Origin: Gammaproteobacteria bacterium
Lineage (GTDB): Bacteria > Pseudomonadota > Gammaproteobacteria > Ga0077554 > Ga007554
Direction: 5' to 3'
DNA length: 46,404 nucleotides
NCBI GenBank assembly: GCA_020053945.1
Contig: JAGVME010000032.1
Coordinates: 1 to 46,404, forward strand
Made by a program: the position numbers and the translations under genes. Below are positions 1 to 8,053 of this stretch, in pieces. Position 1 is the first letter of the stretch. Every line of letters begins with the position of its first letter. A model generated the notes under the pieces. It was given only the letters and a program-made list of their open reading frames with translations. It was not told where the DNA came from and ran no database searches.

Positions 1-176
1 AAGCTGCTGATCAAGTAGTCTGTGTATAGTTCAAGGTTTTGTTTGTCCATAGGCTTTAGTATGCCATCATCAGTGAGGGGGGCTGCGTAACATCAGTTAC
101 TTACAAAGCGGGCGATACGACGCTGAAAGGTTATCTGGTCTACGACAACAGCATTGCGGGCAAGCGCCCGGCGGTA

Positions 177-803
177 TTGGTGGTGCATGAGTGGTGGGGA
201 CAGAATGAATATGCCCGCAAACGCGTGCGGATGCTCGCTGAACTGGGCTATACAGCGCTGGCGGTGGATATGTATGGGGATGGCAAGCAAGCCGACCACC
301 CAGAACATGCAGGCAAGTTCGCGGGTGAGGTAATGAAAAATAGGGAGATAGCCACGGCGCGCTTCCAGGCGGGAAGGCGCATACTCCAAGAACATGCCAC
401 CGTAAACCCAGAAAAAATTGCCGCGATCGGTTACTGTTTCGGCGGCACTATTGTGCTGGAAATGGCGCGGCTGGGAACCGATGTAAATGGCGTAGTGAGC
501 TTTCACGGTAGCCTGGGCACCGCTCATCCCGCTCAGCCGGGGAGCGTCAAGACCAAGGTATTGGTGCTTAACGGTGCCGCTGACCCCTTTGTGCCAGCGG
601 AGCAGATTGCGCAATTCAAGAAAGAAATGGATGGCGCGGGCGTGGATTATAAATTCATCTCCTATGAAAGGGCAAAACACGCATTCACCAACCCGGAGGC
701 TGATACGTTCGGCAAAAAATTTAACATGCCCCTTGAATATAATGCCCGGGCTGACGAACAATCTTGGGCGGAAATGCAACGATTCTTCAAGAAAATATTC
801 TGA
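177..803 (+). CDS. Dienelactone hydrolase family protein, 5' end unclear or truncated
   Basis: ORF with VVHEWWGQNEYARKR, GYCFGGTIVLEMAR and late H (RAKHAFTNPEAD), typical of the DLH family. The frame is open upstream (SVTYKAGDTTLKGYLVYDNSIAGKRPAVL) to about nt 60 with no obvious start or signal peptide. Confidence 0.8.
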   Translation: MVVHEWWGQNEYARKRVRMLAELGYTALAVDMYGDGKQADHPEHAGKFAGEVMKNREIATARFQAGRRILQEHATVNPEKIAAIGYCFGGTIVLEMARLGTDVNGVVSFHGSLGTAHPAQPGSVKTKVLVLNGAADPFVPAEQIAQFKKEMDGAGVDYKFISYERAKHAFTNPEADTFGKKFNMPLEYNARADEQSWAEMQRFFKKIF

Positions 804-816
804 GTCTTTTTTAATT

Positions 817-845
817 GTGGGGAGGGAGAAGGCCCCCCTCCCCAC
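817..845. terminator. Hairpin downstream of the hydrolase, GTGGGGAGGG/CCCTCCCCAC
   Basis: Perfect 10-bp stem with a 9-nt loop, located 14 nt after the stop codon. Confidence 0.45.
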
Positions 846-963
846 CCATTCCCCAACCAGGAGTGGGAATTATTACTCGCTGATTAAAAAACAATCTCCC
901 CTCCCCCTTCGCCCGCGTGGCGTAAGCCGACCAATCTCAAGTTTGAGTCGCGTGTGTCGTTAT

Positions 964-1001
964 CCCCTGTGTCCGCAACATTCGATTCCACGACACAGGG
1001 G
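964..1001 (+). promoter_or_regulatory. Hairpin CCCCTGTGTC/GACACAGGGG covering the likely mshE Shine-Dalgarno
   Basis: Perfect 10-bp inverted repeat. Its 3' arm contains AGGGG, placed just before the ATG at 1007. Confidence 0.5.
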
Positions 1002-1006
1002 TGCTT

Positions 1007-2710
1007 ATGCCACGGCCAAAAACGGTCCGACTCGGTGAAATTCTGGTACAGCAAGGGCTGCTGTCCGAAGAGCAGGTGTCGCTTGCGATTGCCGAACAAA
1101 AACGCTCTGGGCGCAAACTGGGGCGGATTTTTGTCGAAAATGGTTTTGTCACGGAAGAGGCTATCTCCGGGGCGTTGGCCAAGCAGTTGGATATCCCCTA
1201 CATCAATCTCAAACAATACAACGTCAATCCCGAGTTAGTACGCCTGCTGCCTGAAACCCAAGCGCGGCGGTTTCGCGCCATGGTAATGGAAGACCGGGGC
1301 GCGTCGCTGTTAATTGGCATGGCGAACCCCACCGATCTGTCCGCCTACGATGAGATTGCGCGCCTGATGAAGAAGGCAGTTGATCTTGCGGTGGTGAACG
1401 AAGGCGAGCTGCTGCAGACCATTGACCGCATGTACCGCCGCACGGGTGAAATCACTGACTTCGCGCGTGAGCTGGAGCAAGATCTGGGCGATACGGTGAT
1501 GGATTTTGGCGGCCTAGGAGTGGCGCCTGGCCAGGAAGAAGCGCCCGTTGTTAAATTACTGCAATCGGTGTTTGAGGATGCCACCCAGGTGCGCGCCTCC
1601 GACATCCACATCGAGCCGCAGGAAGGCAAACTGCACATCCGTTTCCGCATTGATGGCATGATGCATCTGCAAACCGAATCCGATATGAAAATTGCACCGG
1701 CGCTGGCGTTGCGCCTCAAGTTGATGTCATCTCTCGATATCTCTGAAAAACGGCTGCCGCAAGATGGCCGTTTCGTCATCAACGTAAAGCAGCAGAAAAT
1801 TGACGTGCGTATTTCCACCATGCCGACACAACACGGCGAATCCATTGTGATGCGGCTGTTAAACCAGAGTGGCGGCGCCCTCAGGCTGGATTCGATTGGC
1901 ATGCCCAAAGGTATGGTTGAACGGTTCCGCGCCATTATCCGGCGCCCCAATGGCCTGGTATTGGTGACGGGGCCGACGGGTAGCGGCAAGACCACGACGT
2001 TGTACGGCGCGCTGTCTGAGCTTAATACCCGCGAAAGAAAACTCATCACCGTGGAAGACCCCGTGGAATACCGCCTACCGGGAATTAACCAGGTACAGGT
2101 CAACGACAAAATTGAACTTACATTTGCCCGCGTGCTACGCGCGGCATTGCGCCAAGATCCGGATGTGGTGCTGGTGGGCGAAATGCGCGACCAGGAAACC
2201 GCGCAGATCGGCATGCGGGCCGCGATGACGGGGCATCTGGTGCTTTCTACTTTGCATACCAATGATGCGGCGAGCACGCCGATCCGCTTACTGGACATGG
2301 GCGTGCCGCGCTATATGGTGGCTACGTCCATCCAGGCGGTGCTGGCGCAACGGTTGGTACGCAGGATATGCGAAAGCTGCCATGAAGACCATCCGTTGAA
2401 GCCTAATGAACACCAATGGCTGAAAGCGGAACTAAAAGATGCCGTGGATACAGCCAAATTCTTCCATGGGCGTGGCTGTACCCATTGCAATGGCACGGGT
2501 TACCACGGCCGCACGGGGGTATACGAAATGCTTGAAATAACTGAAGCGGTGGCGGATGCCGCCAACCATCCTGATCCCGCGCATTTCCTCAAAGCCGCCC
2601 ATGCCCAAATGGCGGGGGAGACCTTGCGCAGGCATGCAGTCGCCTTGGCAATAGCGGGAAAAACTACCGTGAGCGAAGCGATGCGCATCAGCAACCAGTT
2701 TGAAGATTAA
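1007..2710 (+). CDS. mshE: MSHA biogenesis ATPase MshE (GspE/PilB family) with N-terminal MshEN-like domain
   Basis: Two RLGxxLVxxGLL-like motifs at the N-terminus; Walker A GPTGSGKTTTLY; EDPVEY; RQDPDVVLVGEMRD; C-x2-C pairs (CESCHE, CTHCNG). Confidence 0.93.
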   Translation: MPRPKTVRLGEILVQQGLLSEEQVSLAIAEQKRSGRKLGRIFVENGFVTEEAISGALAKQLDIPYINLKQYNVNPELVRLLPETQARRFRAMVMEDRGASLLIGMANPTDLSAYDEIARLMKKAVDLAVVNEGELLQTIDRMYRRTGEITDFARELEQDLGDTVMDFGGLGVAPGQEEAPVVKLLQSVFEDATQVRASDIHIEPQEGKLHIRFRIDGMMHLQTESDMKIAPALALRLKLMSSLDISEKRLPQDGRFVINVKQQKIDVRISTMPTQHGESIVMRLLNQSGGALRLDSIGMPKGMVERFRAIIRRPNGLVLVTGPTGSGKTTTLYGALSELNTRERKLITVEDPVEYRLPGINQVQVNDKIELTFARVLRAALRQDPDVVLVGEMRDQETAQIGMRAAMTGHLVLSTLHTNDAASTPIRLLDMGVPRYMVATSIQAVLAQRLVRRICESCHEDHPLKPNEHQWLKAELKDAVDTAKFFHGRGCTHCNGTGYHGRTGVYEMLEITEAVADAANHPDPAHFLKAAHAQMAGETLRRHAVALAIAGKTTVSEAMRISNQFED

Positions 2711-2715
2711 AAAGA

Positions 2716-3951
2716 ATGCCATTTTTTGCTTATAAAGCCAGAAACGCCCAGGGCGCATTAGTGGAAGGTGTGCTGGAAGATGCGGATAGCGGCGGCGTGG
2801 CAAATCAGCTTTTTACTAACGGCGTCACGCCGATTGAAATTGTCCTGACCAAAAAAACTGTCAAAGGCGATGGCATCGGGCAGGGATGGTGGGAAAAGTT
2901 TTCGGCAGAAAAAGTACGCTCCATTGACGTGCAGCTTTTCAGCCGCCAAATTTATACGCTGCTTAAAGCGGGCGTACCTATCATGCGCGGGCTGGCGGGC
3001 TTACAGGAATCCGCCATCAACAAATCTTTTGCGAAAATCCTGCAGGATGTCCGCGAATCGCTGGAATCGGGACGTGAGCTTTCCGCGGCCATGCATCGCC
3101 ACCCCGAGGTGTTTTCCCATTTTTATATCAGCATGGTACGGGTTGGAGAAATGACGGGGAAAATGGATGAAATTTTTCTGCGTCTGTTTGATCATCTCGA
3201 ATTTGAGCGCGACATGCGTGAACGGGTACGCACAGCATTACGCTACCCGATGTTTGTGGTGATTGCCATGGCGATAGCCATGCTGGTGATTAACCTGTTT
3301 GTGATTCCGGCGTTTGCCAAAGTGTATGCAGGCTTTAATGCCGAATTGCCGTTGATGACAAAAATACTTATCGCTAGCTCTAATTTTACAGTTAATTTCT
3401 GGCCGCTGCTGTTGGTAATGGCCGTAGGTGGCACGATTGCCTTCAAGACATATATAGCCACAGCCCAGGGCGCGTACCGCTGGGATAAATTCAAAATGCG
3501 TATTCCGATTGTGGGGAAAATAATTTTAAAGGGCACCATGGCACGCTTTGCCCGCAGTTTCGCCCTCGCCAGCCGTAGCGGCGTGCCCATCGTGCAAGCC
3601 CTTAAAGTTGTGGCAAAAACGGTCGATAACAAATACATAGAAAGTTGCGTGGAACAGATTCGTGACGGCGTCGAACGCGGCGAGAGCATTTTGCGCACGT
3701 CCGTAGCCACTGGTGTGTTTACCCCGGTAGTGCTGCAAATGATTGCGGTGGGCGAGGAAACCGGGGAAATGGATAACCTCATGGAAGAAATCGCCAGCAT
3801 GTATGAACGCGAAGTTGATTACGAGTTGAAAACGCTGTCATCACAAATTGAACCGATCCTGATTGTCGGGCTGGGAATTTTAGTGCTGATTCTGGCATTG
3901 GGTGTGTTCCTGCCGATCTGGGACTTGGGCAAGGCGGCGATGCATAAGTGA
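2716..3951 (+). CDS. mshG: MSHA inner-membrane platform protein MshG (GspF/PilC family)
   Basis: GspF-type sequence: FSRQIYTLLKAGVPIMRGL, RFARSFALASRSGVPIVQAL, MIAVGEETGEMDNLM. Confidence 0.93.
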   Translation: MPFFAYKARNAQGALVEGVLEDADSGGVANQLFTNGVTPIEIVLTKKTVKGDGIGQGWWEKFSAEKVRSIDVQLFSRQIYTLLKAGVPIMRGLAGLQESAINKSFAKILQDVRESLESGRELSAAMHRHPEVFSHFYISMVRVGEMTGKMDEIFLRLFDHLEFERDMRERVRTALRYPMFVVIAMAIAMLVINLFVIPAFAKVYAGFNAELPLMTKILIASSNFTVNFWPLLLVMAVGGTIAFKTYIATAQGAYRWDKFKMRIPIVGKIILKGTMARFARSFALASRSGVPIVQALKVVAKTVDNKYIESCVEQIRDGVERGESILRTSVATGVFTPVVLQMIAVGEETGEMDNLMEEIASMYEREVDYELKTLSSQIEPILIVGLGILVLILALGVFLPIWDLGKAAMHK

Positions 3952-3954
3952 TGT

Positions 3955-4497
3955 ATGCAAAGACAGCGTGGGTTTACTCTTTATAGAAACGGCTTCACCT
4001 TGCTCGAACTGGTGGTGATGATAGCAGTAATCAGCGTGCTGGCAATCATTTTGTTAAATCGGCTTTGGTACTATCAAGAAGTCGCCGAAAAGACCGCTAT
4101 GGAAATGACGGTAATGAATATGCGCAGCGGCTTGCGGTTACGCATCGCTGACTTGATGACGCAAGACCGGATGGGCGAGGCCGCGCAACTGGCCCAGGAA
4201 AACCCAATTAATTGGCTAGAAAATCCGCCACCGAATTATATGGGGGAGTTGAACAATCCCAAGCAGGGCGCCCTTATGCCGGGGAGTTGGTATTTTGATA
4301 CGGGGCAACAGGAGCTGGTGTATCTGTTGCAGCATAACAGATTTTTAAAGCCTGGCATGGGTGAAAACCTGGAGGGGAAAAATGCCCTTCGTTTCCACGT
4401 AATTGCAGTGGGGAACCCACGGAAAAATGGGAACGGCACTGTACATAAAATAGAGGGCATCACCTTGGTGCCGGTTACACAGTATCACTGGTTTTAG
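3955..4497 (+). CDS. mshF: MshF-like prepilin-type protein
   Basis: GFTLLELVVMIAVISVLAIILL prepilin N-terminus; position directly after mshG. Confidence 0.7.
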   Translation: MQRQRGFTLYRNGFTLLELVVMIAVISVLAIILLNRLWYYQEVAEKTAMEMTVMNMRSGLRLRIADLMTQDRMGEAAQLAQENPINWLENPPPNYMGELNNPKQGALMPGSWYFDTGQQELVYLLQHNRFLKPGMGENLEGKNALRFHVIAVGNPRKNGNGTVHKIEGITLVPVTQYHWF

Positions 4498-4528
4498 AAT
4501 TTAGCATTTATATTTAAGGAGCAAAAGG

Positions 4529-5005
4529 ATGCGCAACAAACAACACGGTTTCACTTTAATCGAACTGGTCATCGTCATATCCATCATTGGAATTTTGGCT
4601 GCGGTGGCCTTGCCACGGTTCATTAATTTGCAAGTCCAGGCGCGCACGGCCAAGGTGCAGGCTATTTTTGGCTCTATTAAATCAGCCGCCGCTCTTGCCC
4701 GCGCCAATTGCATAGTCGATCTGGCCGGACTTACCTTACCAGCCACCTGCACAGCAACAGCAGGAACCACCAATATGGACGGCACGGCCGTGACTATGGT
4801 CAATCAATACCCCGCAGCAACGGCTGCGGGAATCATTGCGGCGGCACAATTGAATGCGGCTACAGATGGGATCACCATTACAGCGGGCAATCCGATCCTG
4901 ATTGATGTCAATGGAGGCACCTCACCTAACTGCCGCATTTCATATACAGCCGCAACCGCAGGCCCCATTACTCCGGCCATTACATTAACCACTACGGGGT
5001 GTTAG
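4529..5005 (+). CDS. mshB: Type IV prepilin, MshB/MshA-like
   Basis: [35 protein letters not shown] class III prepilin leader; RBS aaggag upstream. Confidence 0.75.
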   Translation: MRNKQHGFTLIELVIVISIIGILAAVALPRFINLQVQARTAKVQAIFGSIKSAAALARANCIVDLAGLTLPATCTATAGTTNMDGTAVTMVNQYPAATAAGIIAAAQLNAATDGITITAGNPILIDVNGGTSPNCRISYTAATAGPITPAITLTTTGC

Positions 5006-5096
5006 AAGAATGTGACGGCACTAAAGGTAAAGTTAAATAAGAGTTCTTAATTGTATACCATACATAGTAATTTTTTTATTAGTCAGGAGATAAGTC

Positions 5097-5546
5097 ATGC
5101 GTAATGAACAGAAAGGTTTTACTTTAATTGAGTTAGTGGTGGTGATCGTCATTCTCGGAATACTAGCCGCTGTGGCAGTGCCGAAGTTCGTAGACTTGAG
5201 TGGTGAAGCACGCTTGGCGACGACTCAAGGGGTAGCAGGTGCTCTAGCCTCTGGCAGCGTTACTAACTATGCCGCTGATCTCGCAAAAGGTCAGGCTCAA
5301 GGGGCAACATTGGCTTCTGCAACCGCAAAAACAGGGATCGCTGATACATCGGGCGGATGCACCCCCACTGTAGCCACATCCCTGATGCAGGCAGGTGGCG
5401 TCACTTTTGCTGCTTCTGGTGCGGGTACTTATAATGTGAGCGGCGGTACTGCCCCAACAACCGTAGGCGCAACTACTACCTGCACCGTGACCAACAACGA
5501 TGACACAACCAAAACAGCGACTTTTTCTTTGCTAGGAGCAAAATAA
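5097..5546 (+). CDS. mshA: Major MSHA pilin MshA-like
   Basis: [39 protein letters not shown]; two Cys near the C-terminus; strong RBS (caggagata). Confidence 0.78.
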   Translation: MRNEQKGFTLIELVVVIVILGILAAVAVPKFVDLSGEARLATTQGVAGALASGSVTNYAADLAKGQAQGATLASATAKTGIADTSGGCTPTVATSLMQAGGVTFAASGAGTYNVSGGTAPTTVGATTTCTVTNNDDTTKTATFSLLGAK

Positions 5547-5593
5547 TCACATCTTCGAGGTAGTTTACCAGCCTCGTGAAAATGTGATTTTAC
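5545..5593 (+). terminator. Stem-loop immediately after the mshA stop
   Basis: AATCACAT...ATGTGATT outer stem (8 bp) with CGAGG/CCTCG inner stem, followed by tttta. Confidence 0.5.
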
Positions 5594-5619
5594 ATGCAAA
5601 CTTCTGAAGGTAGTGGGCG

Positions 5620-6108
5620 ATGATTGACCAGAGCTTTCCACTACCCAAAGGTGAGCATGGCTTTACCCTCATCGAGCTGATTGTGGTAATGATGATCATC
5701 GGCATTCTTGCGGTAGCCGCGCTGCCGCGATTTGTTGATAACCAGTCATTTCATACCCGCGGGTTTTATGATGAGACATTGGCGGCGCTGCGTTACGCAC
5801 AGAAAGCCGCCATTGCCCAACGCCGTAACGTATGTGTAACCCTCACCTCCACCACGGTGACGCTTACGATTGCCAATGCGGCGGGGAATGCTGCACCGTG
5901 CAATACCCCACTTTCGAGTCCCACAGGGGTCGCTCCTTTTTTAGTGAGCGCCCGTCCGGGCATTAATTTTTCCGGCGTGTTTTCCAATTTCAGTTTTAAT
6001 GCGTTGGGTAAACCCAATCCCGATACGGCGGTATCACTGAACATTGTGGGTGACGGCACAGCACGGACGATTACGGTGGAGCGGGAAACGGGTTATGTCC
6101 ATTCTTAG
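5620..6108 (+). CDS. mshC: MshC-like minor prepilin
   Basis: GFTLIELIVVMMIIGILAVAALPRFVD; position after mshA. Confidence 0.75.
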   Translation: MIDQSFPLPKGEHGFTLIELIVVMMIIGILAVAALPRFVDNQSFHTRGFYDETLAALRYAQKAAIAQRRNVCVTLTSTTVTLTIANAAGNAAPCNTPLSSPTGVAPFLVSARPGINFSGVFSNFSFNALGKPNPDTAVSLNIVGDGTARTITVERETGYVHS

Positions 6109-6125
6109 CGCTTTTCTGTGTTTCC

Positions 6126-6190
6126 TGTCATCTCGACCGCAGGGAGAGACCTTAATAATCTTAAGATCTCTCCCTGCGGTCGAGATGACA
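6126..6190. repeat. Long palindromic (REP-like) element between mshC and mshD
   Basis: TGTCATCTCGACCGCAGGGAGAGA (6126-6149) and its exact reverse complement (6167-6190), 24/24 bp with a 17-nt loop. Confidence 0.85.
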
Positions 6191-6209
6191 ATTAAATAGA
6201 TCGTTTCTT

Positions 6210-6794
6210 ATGAAACACACTACCAGAAAAAACGGATACAAACAGGCAGGGATTTCCCTGATTGAACTGGTGATGTTCATTTTGATTGTTAGCGTGGGTA
6301 TAGTCGGCATCCTGTCAGTGATGGACATTACGACCAAAGCCAGTGCGGACCCGATGCTGCGTAAACAAGCGTTGTCTATCGCTGAATCTTTACTCGAAGA
6401 AATCCAATTACAACCCTTCACCTTCTGTGACCCAGACGATGCAAATGCGGCGACCGCAACCAGTACCGCAGGCTGCGCAACAACCGCAGAAGTGGCGCCG
6501 TTGGGGCCGGAAGCGGGTGAAACGCGCTATGCGGCACCCCTGTTTGACAATGTGAATGACTATCACAACTTTAGCTTGCCTGCGCCGCCCGGCATCCGTG
6601 ATATTACGGGTGCAAATATTAGTGGGCTTGCGGGATATTCTGCCACTGTCACCGTCGCTGAAATCCCCTTGGGCGCCATTCCAGCGGCAGCATCCCTGTT
6701 TATTACCGTTACTGTCACCCCGCCCTCAGGGGCTGCCGATAATGTGATGCTCAGTGGGTATCGCACGCGCTATGCGCCCAGGGCCGTGCCATGA
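6210..6794 (+). CDS. mshD: MshD-like minor prepilin
   Basis: GISLIELVMFILIVSVGIVGILSVMDITTKASADPMLRKQALSIAESLLEEIQ. Confidence 0.82.
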   Translation: MKHTTRKNGYKQAGISLIELVMFILIVSVGIVGILSVMDITTKASADPMLRKQALSIAESLLEEIQLQPFTFCDPDDANAATATSTAGCATTAEVAPLGPEAGETRYAAPLFDNVNDYHNFSLPAPPGIRDITGANISGLAGYSATVTVAEIPLGAIPAAASLFITVTVTPPSGAADNVMLSGYRTRYAPRAVP

Positions 6795-7597
6795 CACCCC
6801 CTACTATGATAAAGCAAAAAATAAGCGTCCAAAAAGGATTCACGTTGATAGAAGCGGTGATGGTGATCACCATCACCGGCATCATCGCATCAATGGTGGC
6901 GGTATTTATTGCGTCCCCCGTCAAAGGGTATTTCGATAGCGCGCGGCGCGCGGAATTGAGCGACACCGCCGATACGGCGATTCGGCGGATTTCGCGGGAT
7001 GTGCATTTAGCCTTGCCCAACAGCGTGCGGATAGCAAGCCCCCAGGTAATGGAATTCCTGCAAACCCGCACCGGTGGCCGTTATCGGACCGATGGCATTG
7101 ATGGGCTGGATTTTACCAATCCCACCGATACAACCTTTGATGTGCTGGGCCCGGCTGTTACATTGATTGCGGGCGATCAAATTGTGATTTACAACCTGGG
7201 GATTCCTGGCGCAGATGCTTATGTTGGCAATAATCGGCGCGCATATAACGGTGCGGGAGGCAGCGTAACCAACGTACCGATTATTTCAACCAGCGCCTTC
7301 CCGCTTGATTCCCCCGGCCATCGCTTTCAAGTCGTGGATACGCCGGTAACCTATATTTGTGACATACCTGCGGGTACTTTGACGCGCTACTGGGGCTATA
7401 CCATCGTCGATCCTCAGCCTAATCCTCCCTCAGGAGGTAACAATGCGCTGCTGGCAAAGAACGTGAGTAATTGTACTTTCACCTACACACAAGGCGTCAC
7501 CGAACGCAGTGGTCTGGTTTCGATACAGCTTGCGATCACGCAAGACAATGAAACAGTGAACCTTTACCATGCGGTGCAAGTCAGCAATGTGCCCTGA
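6791..7597 (+). CDS. mshO: MshO-like minor prepilin
   Basis: GFTLIEAVMVITITGIIASMVAVFIASPVKGYFDSARRAELSDTADTAIRRISRDV; overlaps the mshD stop. Confidence 0.83.
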   Translation: MTPPTMIKQKISVQKGFTLIEAVMVITITGIIASMVAVFIASPVKGYFDSARRAELSDTADTAIRRISRDVHLALPNSVRIASPQVMEFLQTRTGGRYRTDGIDGLDFTNPTDTTFDVLGPAVTLIAGDQIVIYNLGIPGADAYVGNNRRAYNGAGGSVTNVPIISTSAFPLDSPGHRFQVVDTPVTYICDIPAGTLTRYWGYTIVDPQPNPPSGGNNALLAKNVSNCTFTYTQGVTERSGLVSIQLAITQDNETVNLYHAVQVSNVP

Positions 7598-8033
7598 ACC
7601 GCCGCATACCATCCGACACTACCGTGGCCACTCGGGTGGATTTGCCATCGTTTCCGCTATTTTCCTGTTGGTGATATTAACCTCCCTGGGCGCGTTCATG
7701 GTTACCTTTTCCACCGCACAACACGCCACCTCGGCCCAGGATGTGATCGGCACCCGCGCCGCGCAGGCTGCACGCGCGGGAATCGAGTGGGGTAGCTATC
7801 AGGTGCTGACCCCTGTTGCTGCGCCTGCTGCAGCCGCATGCACCATTAACCCATTAGCGCTGGCAGGGAATCTGGCAGGCTTAACCGTCGTTGTCGCATG
7901 CACCGCCTCGGGGCCATTTGTTGAAAATGGAAACTCAATAACTATTTATAACATTACTTCCACAGCGAGCTCTGGCACGGTGGGCAGTATCACGTATGTG
8001 GAACGGCAATTTCAGGCGACCCTTAGCCGGTAA
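7587..8033 (+). CDS. mshP: MshP-like pilus biogenesis protein
   Basis: GGFAIVSAIFLLVILTSLGAFMVTFSTAQH PilX/MshP-like N-terminus; position between mshO and mshQ. Confidence 0.75.
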   Translation: MCPEPPHTIRHYRGHSGGFAIVSAIFLLVILTSLGAFMVTFSTAQHATSAQDVIGTRAAQAARAGIEWGSYQVLTPVAAPAAAACTINPLALAGNLAGLTVVVACTASGPFVENGNSITIYNITSTASSGTVGSITYVERQFQATLSR

Positions 8034-8053
8034 TCAGGCGCAGAGGAGCCACT

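Noticed and set aside
948-1001. c-di-GMP (GEMM) riboswitch upstream of mshE
   Set aside because: Attractive because of MshEN, but the conserved GEMM core motifs are not visible. Only simple hairpins are present.
4529-5546. Duplication of the major pilin gene as a novel antigenic-variation cassette
   Set aside because: The two prepilins share the conserved N-terminus but differ afterwards. The mshB/mshA pair is normal for MSHA loci.
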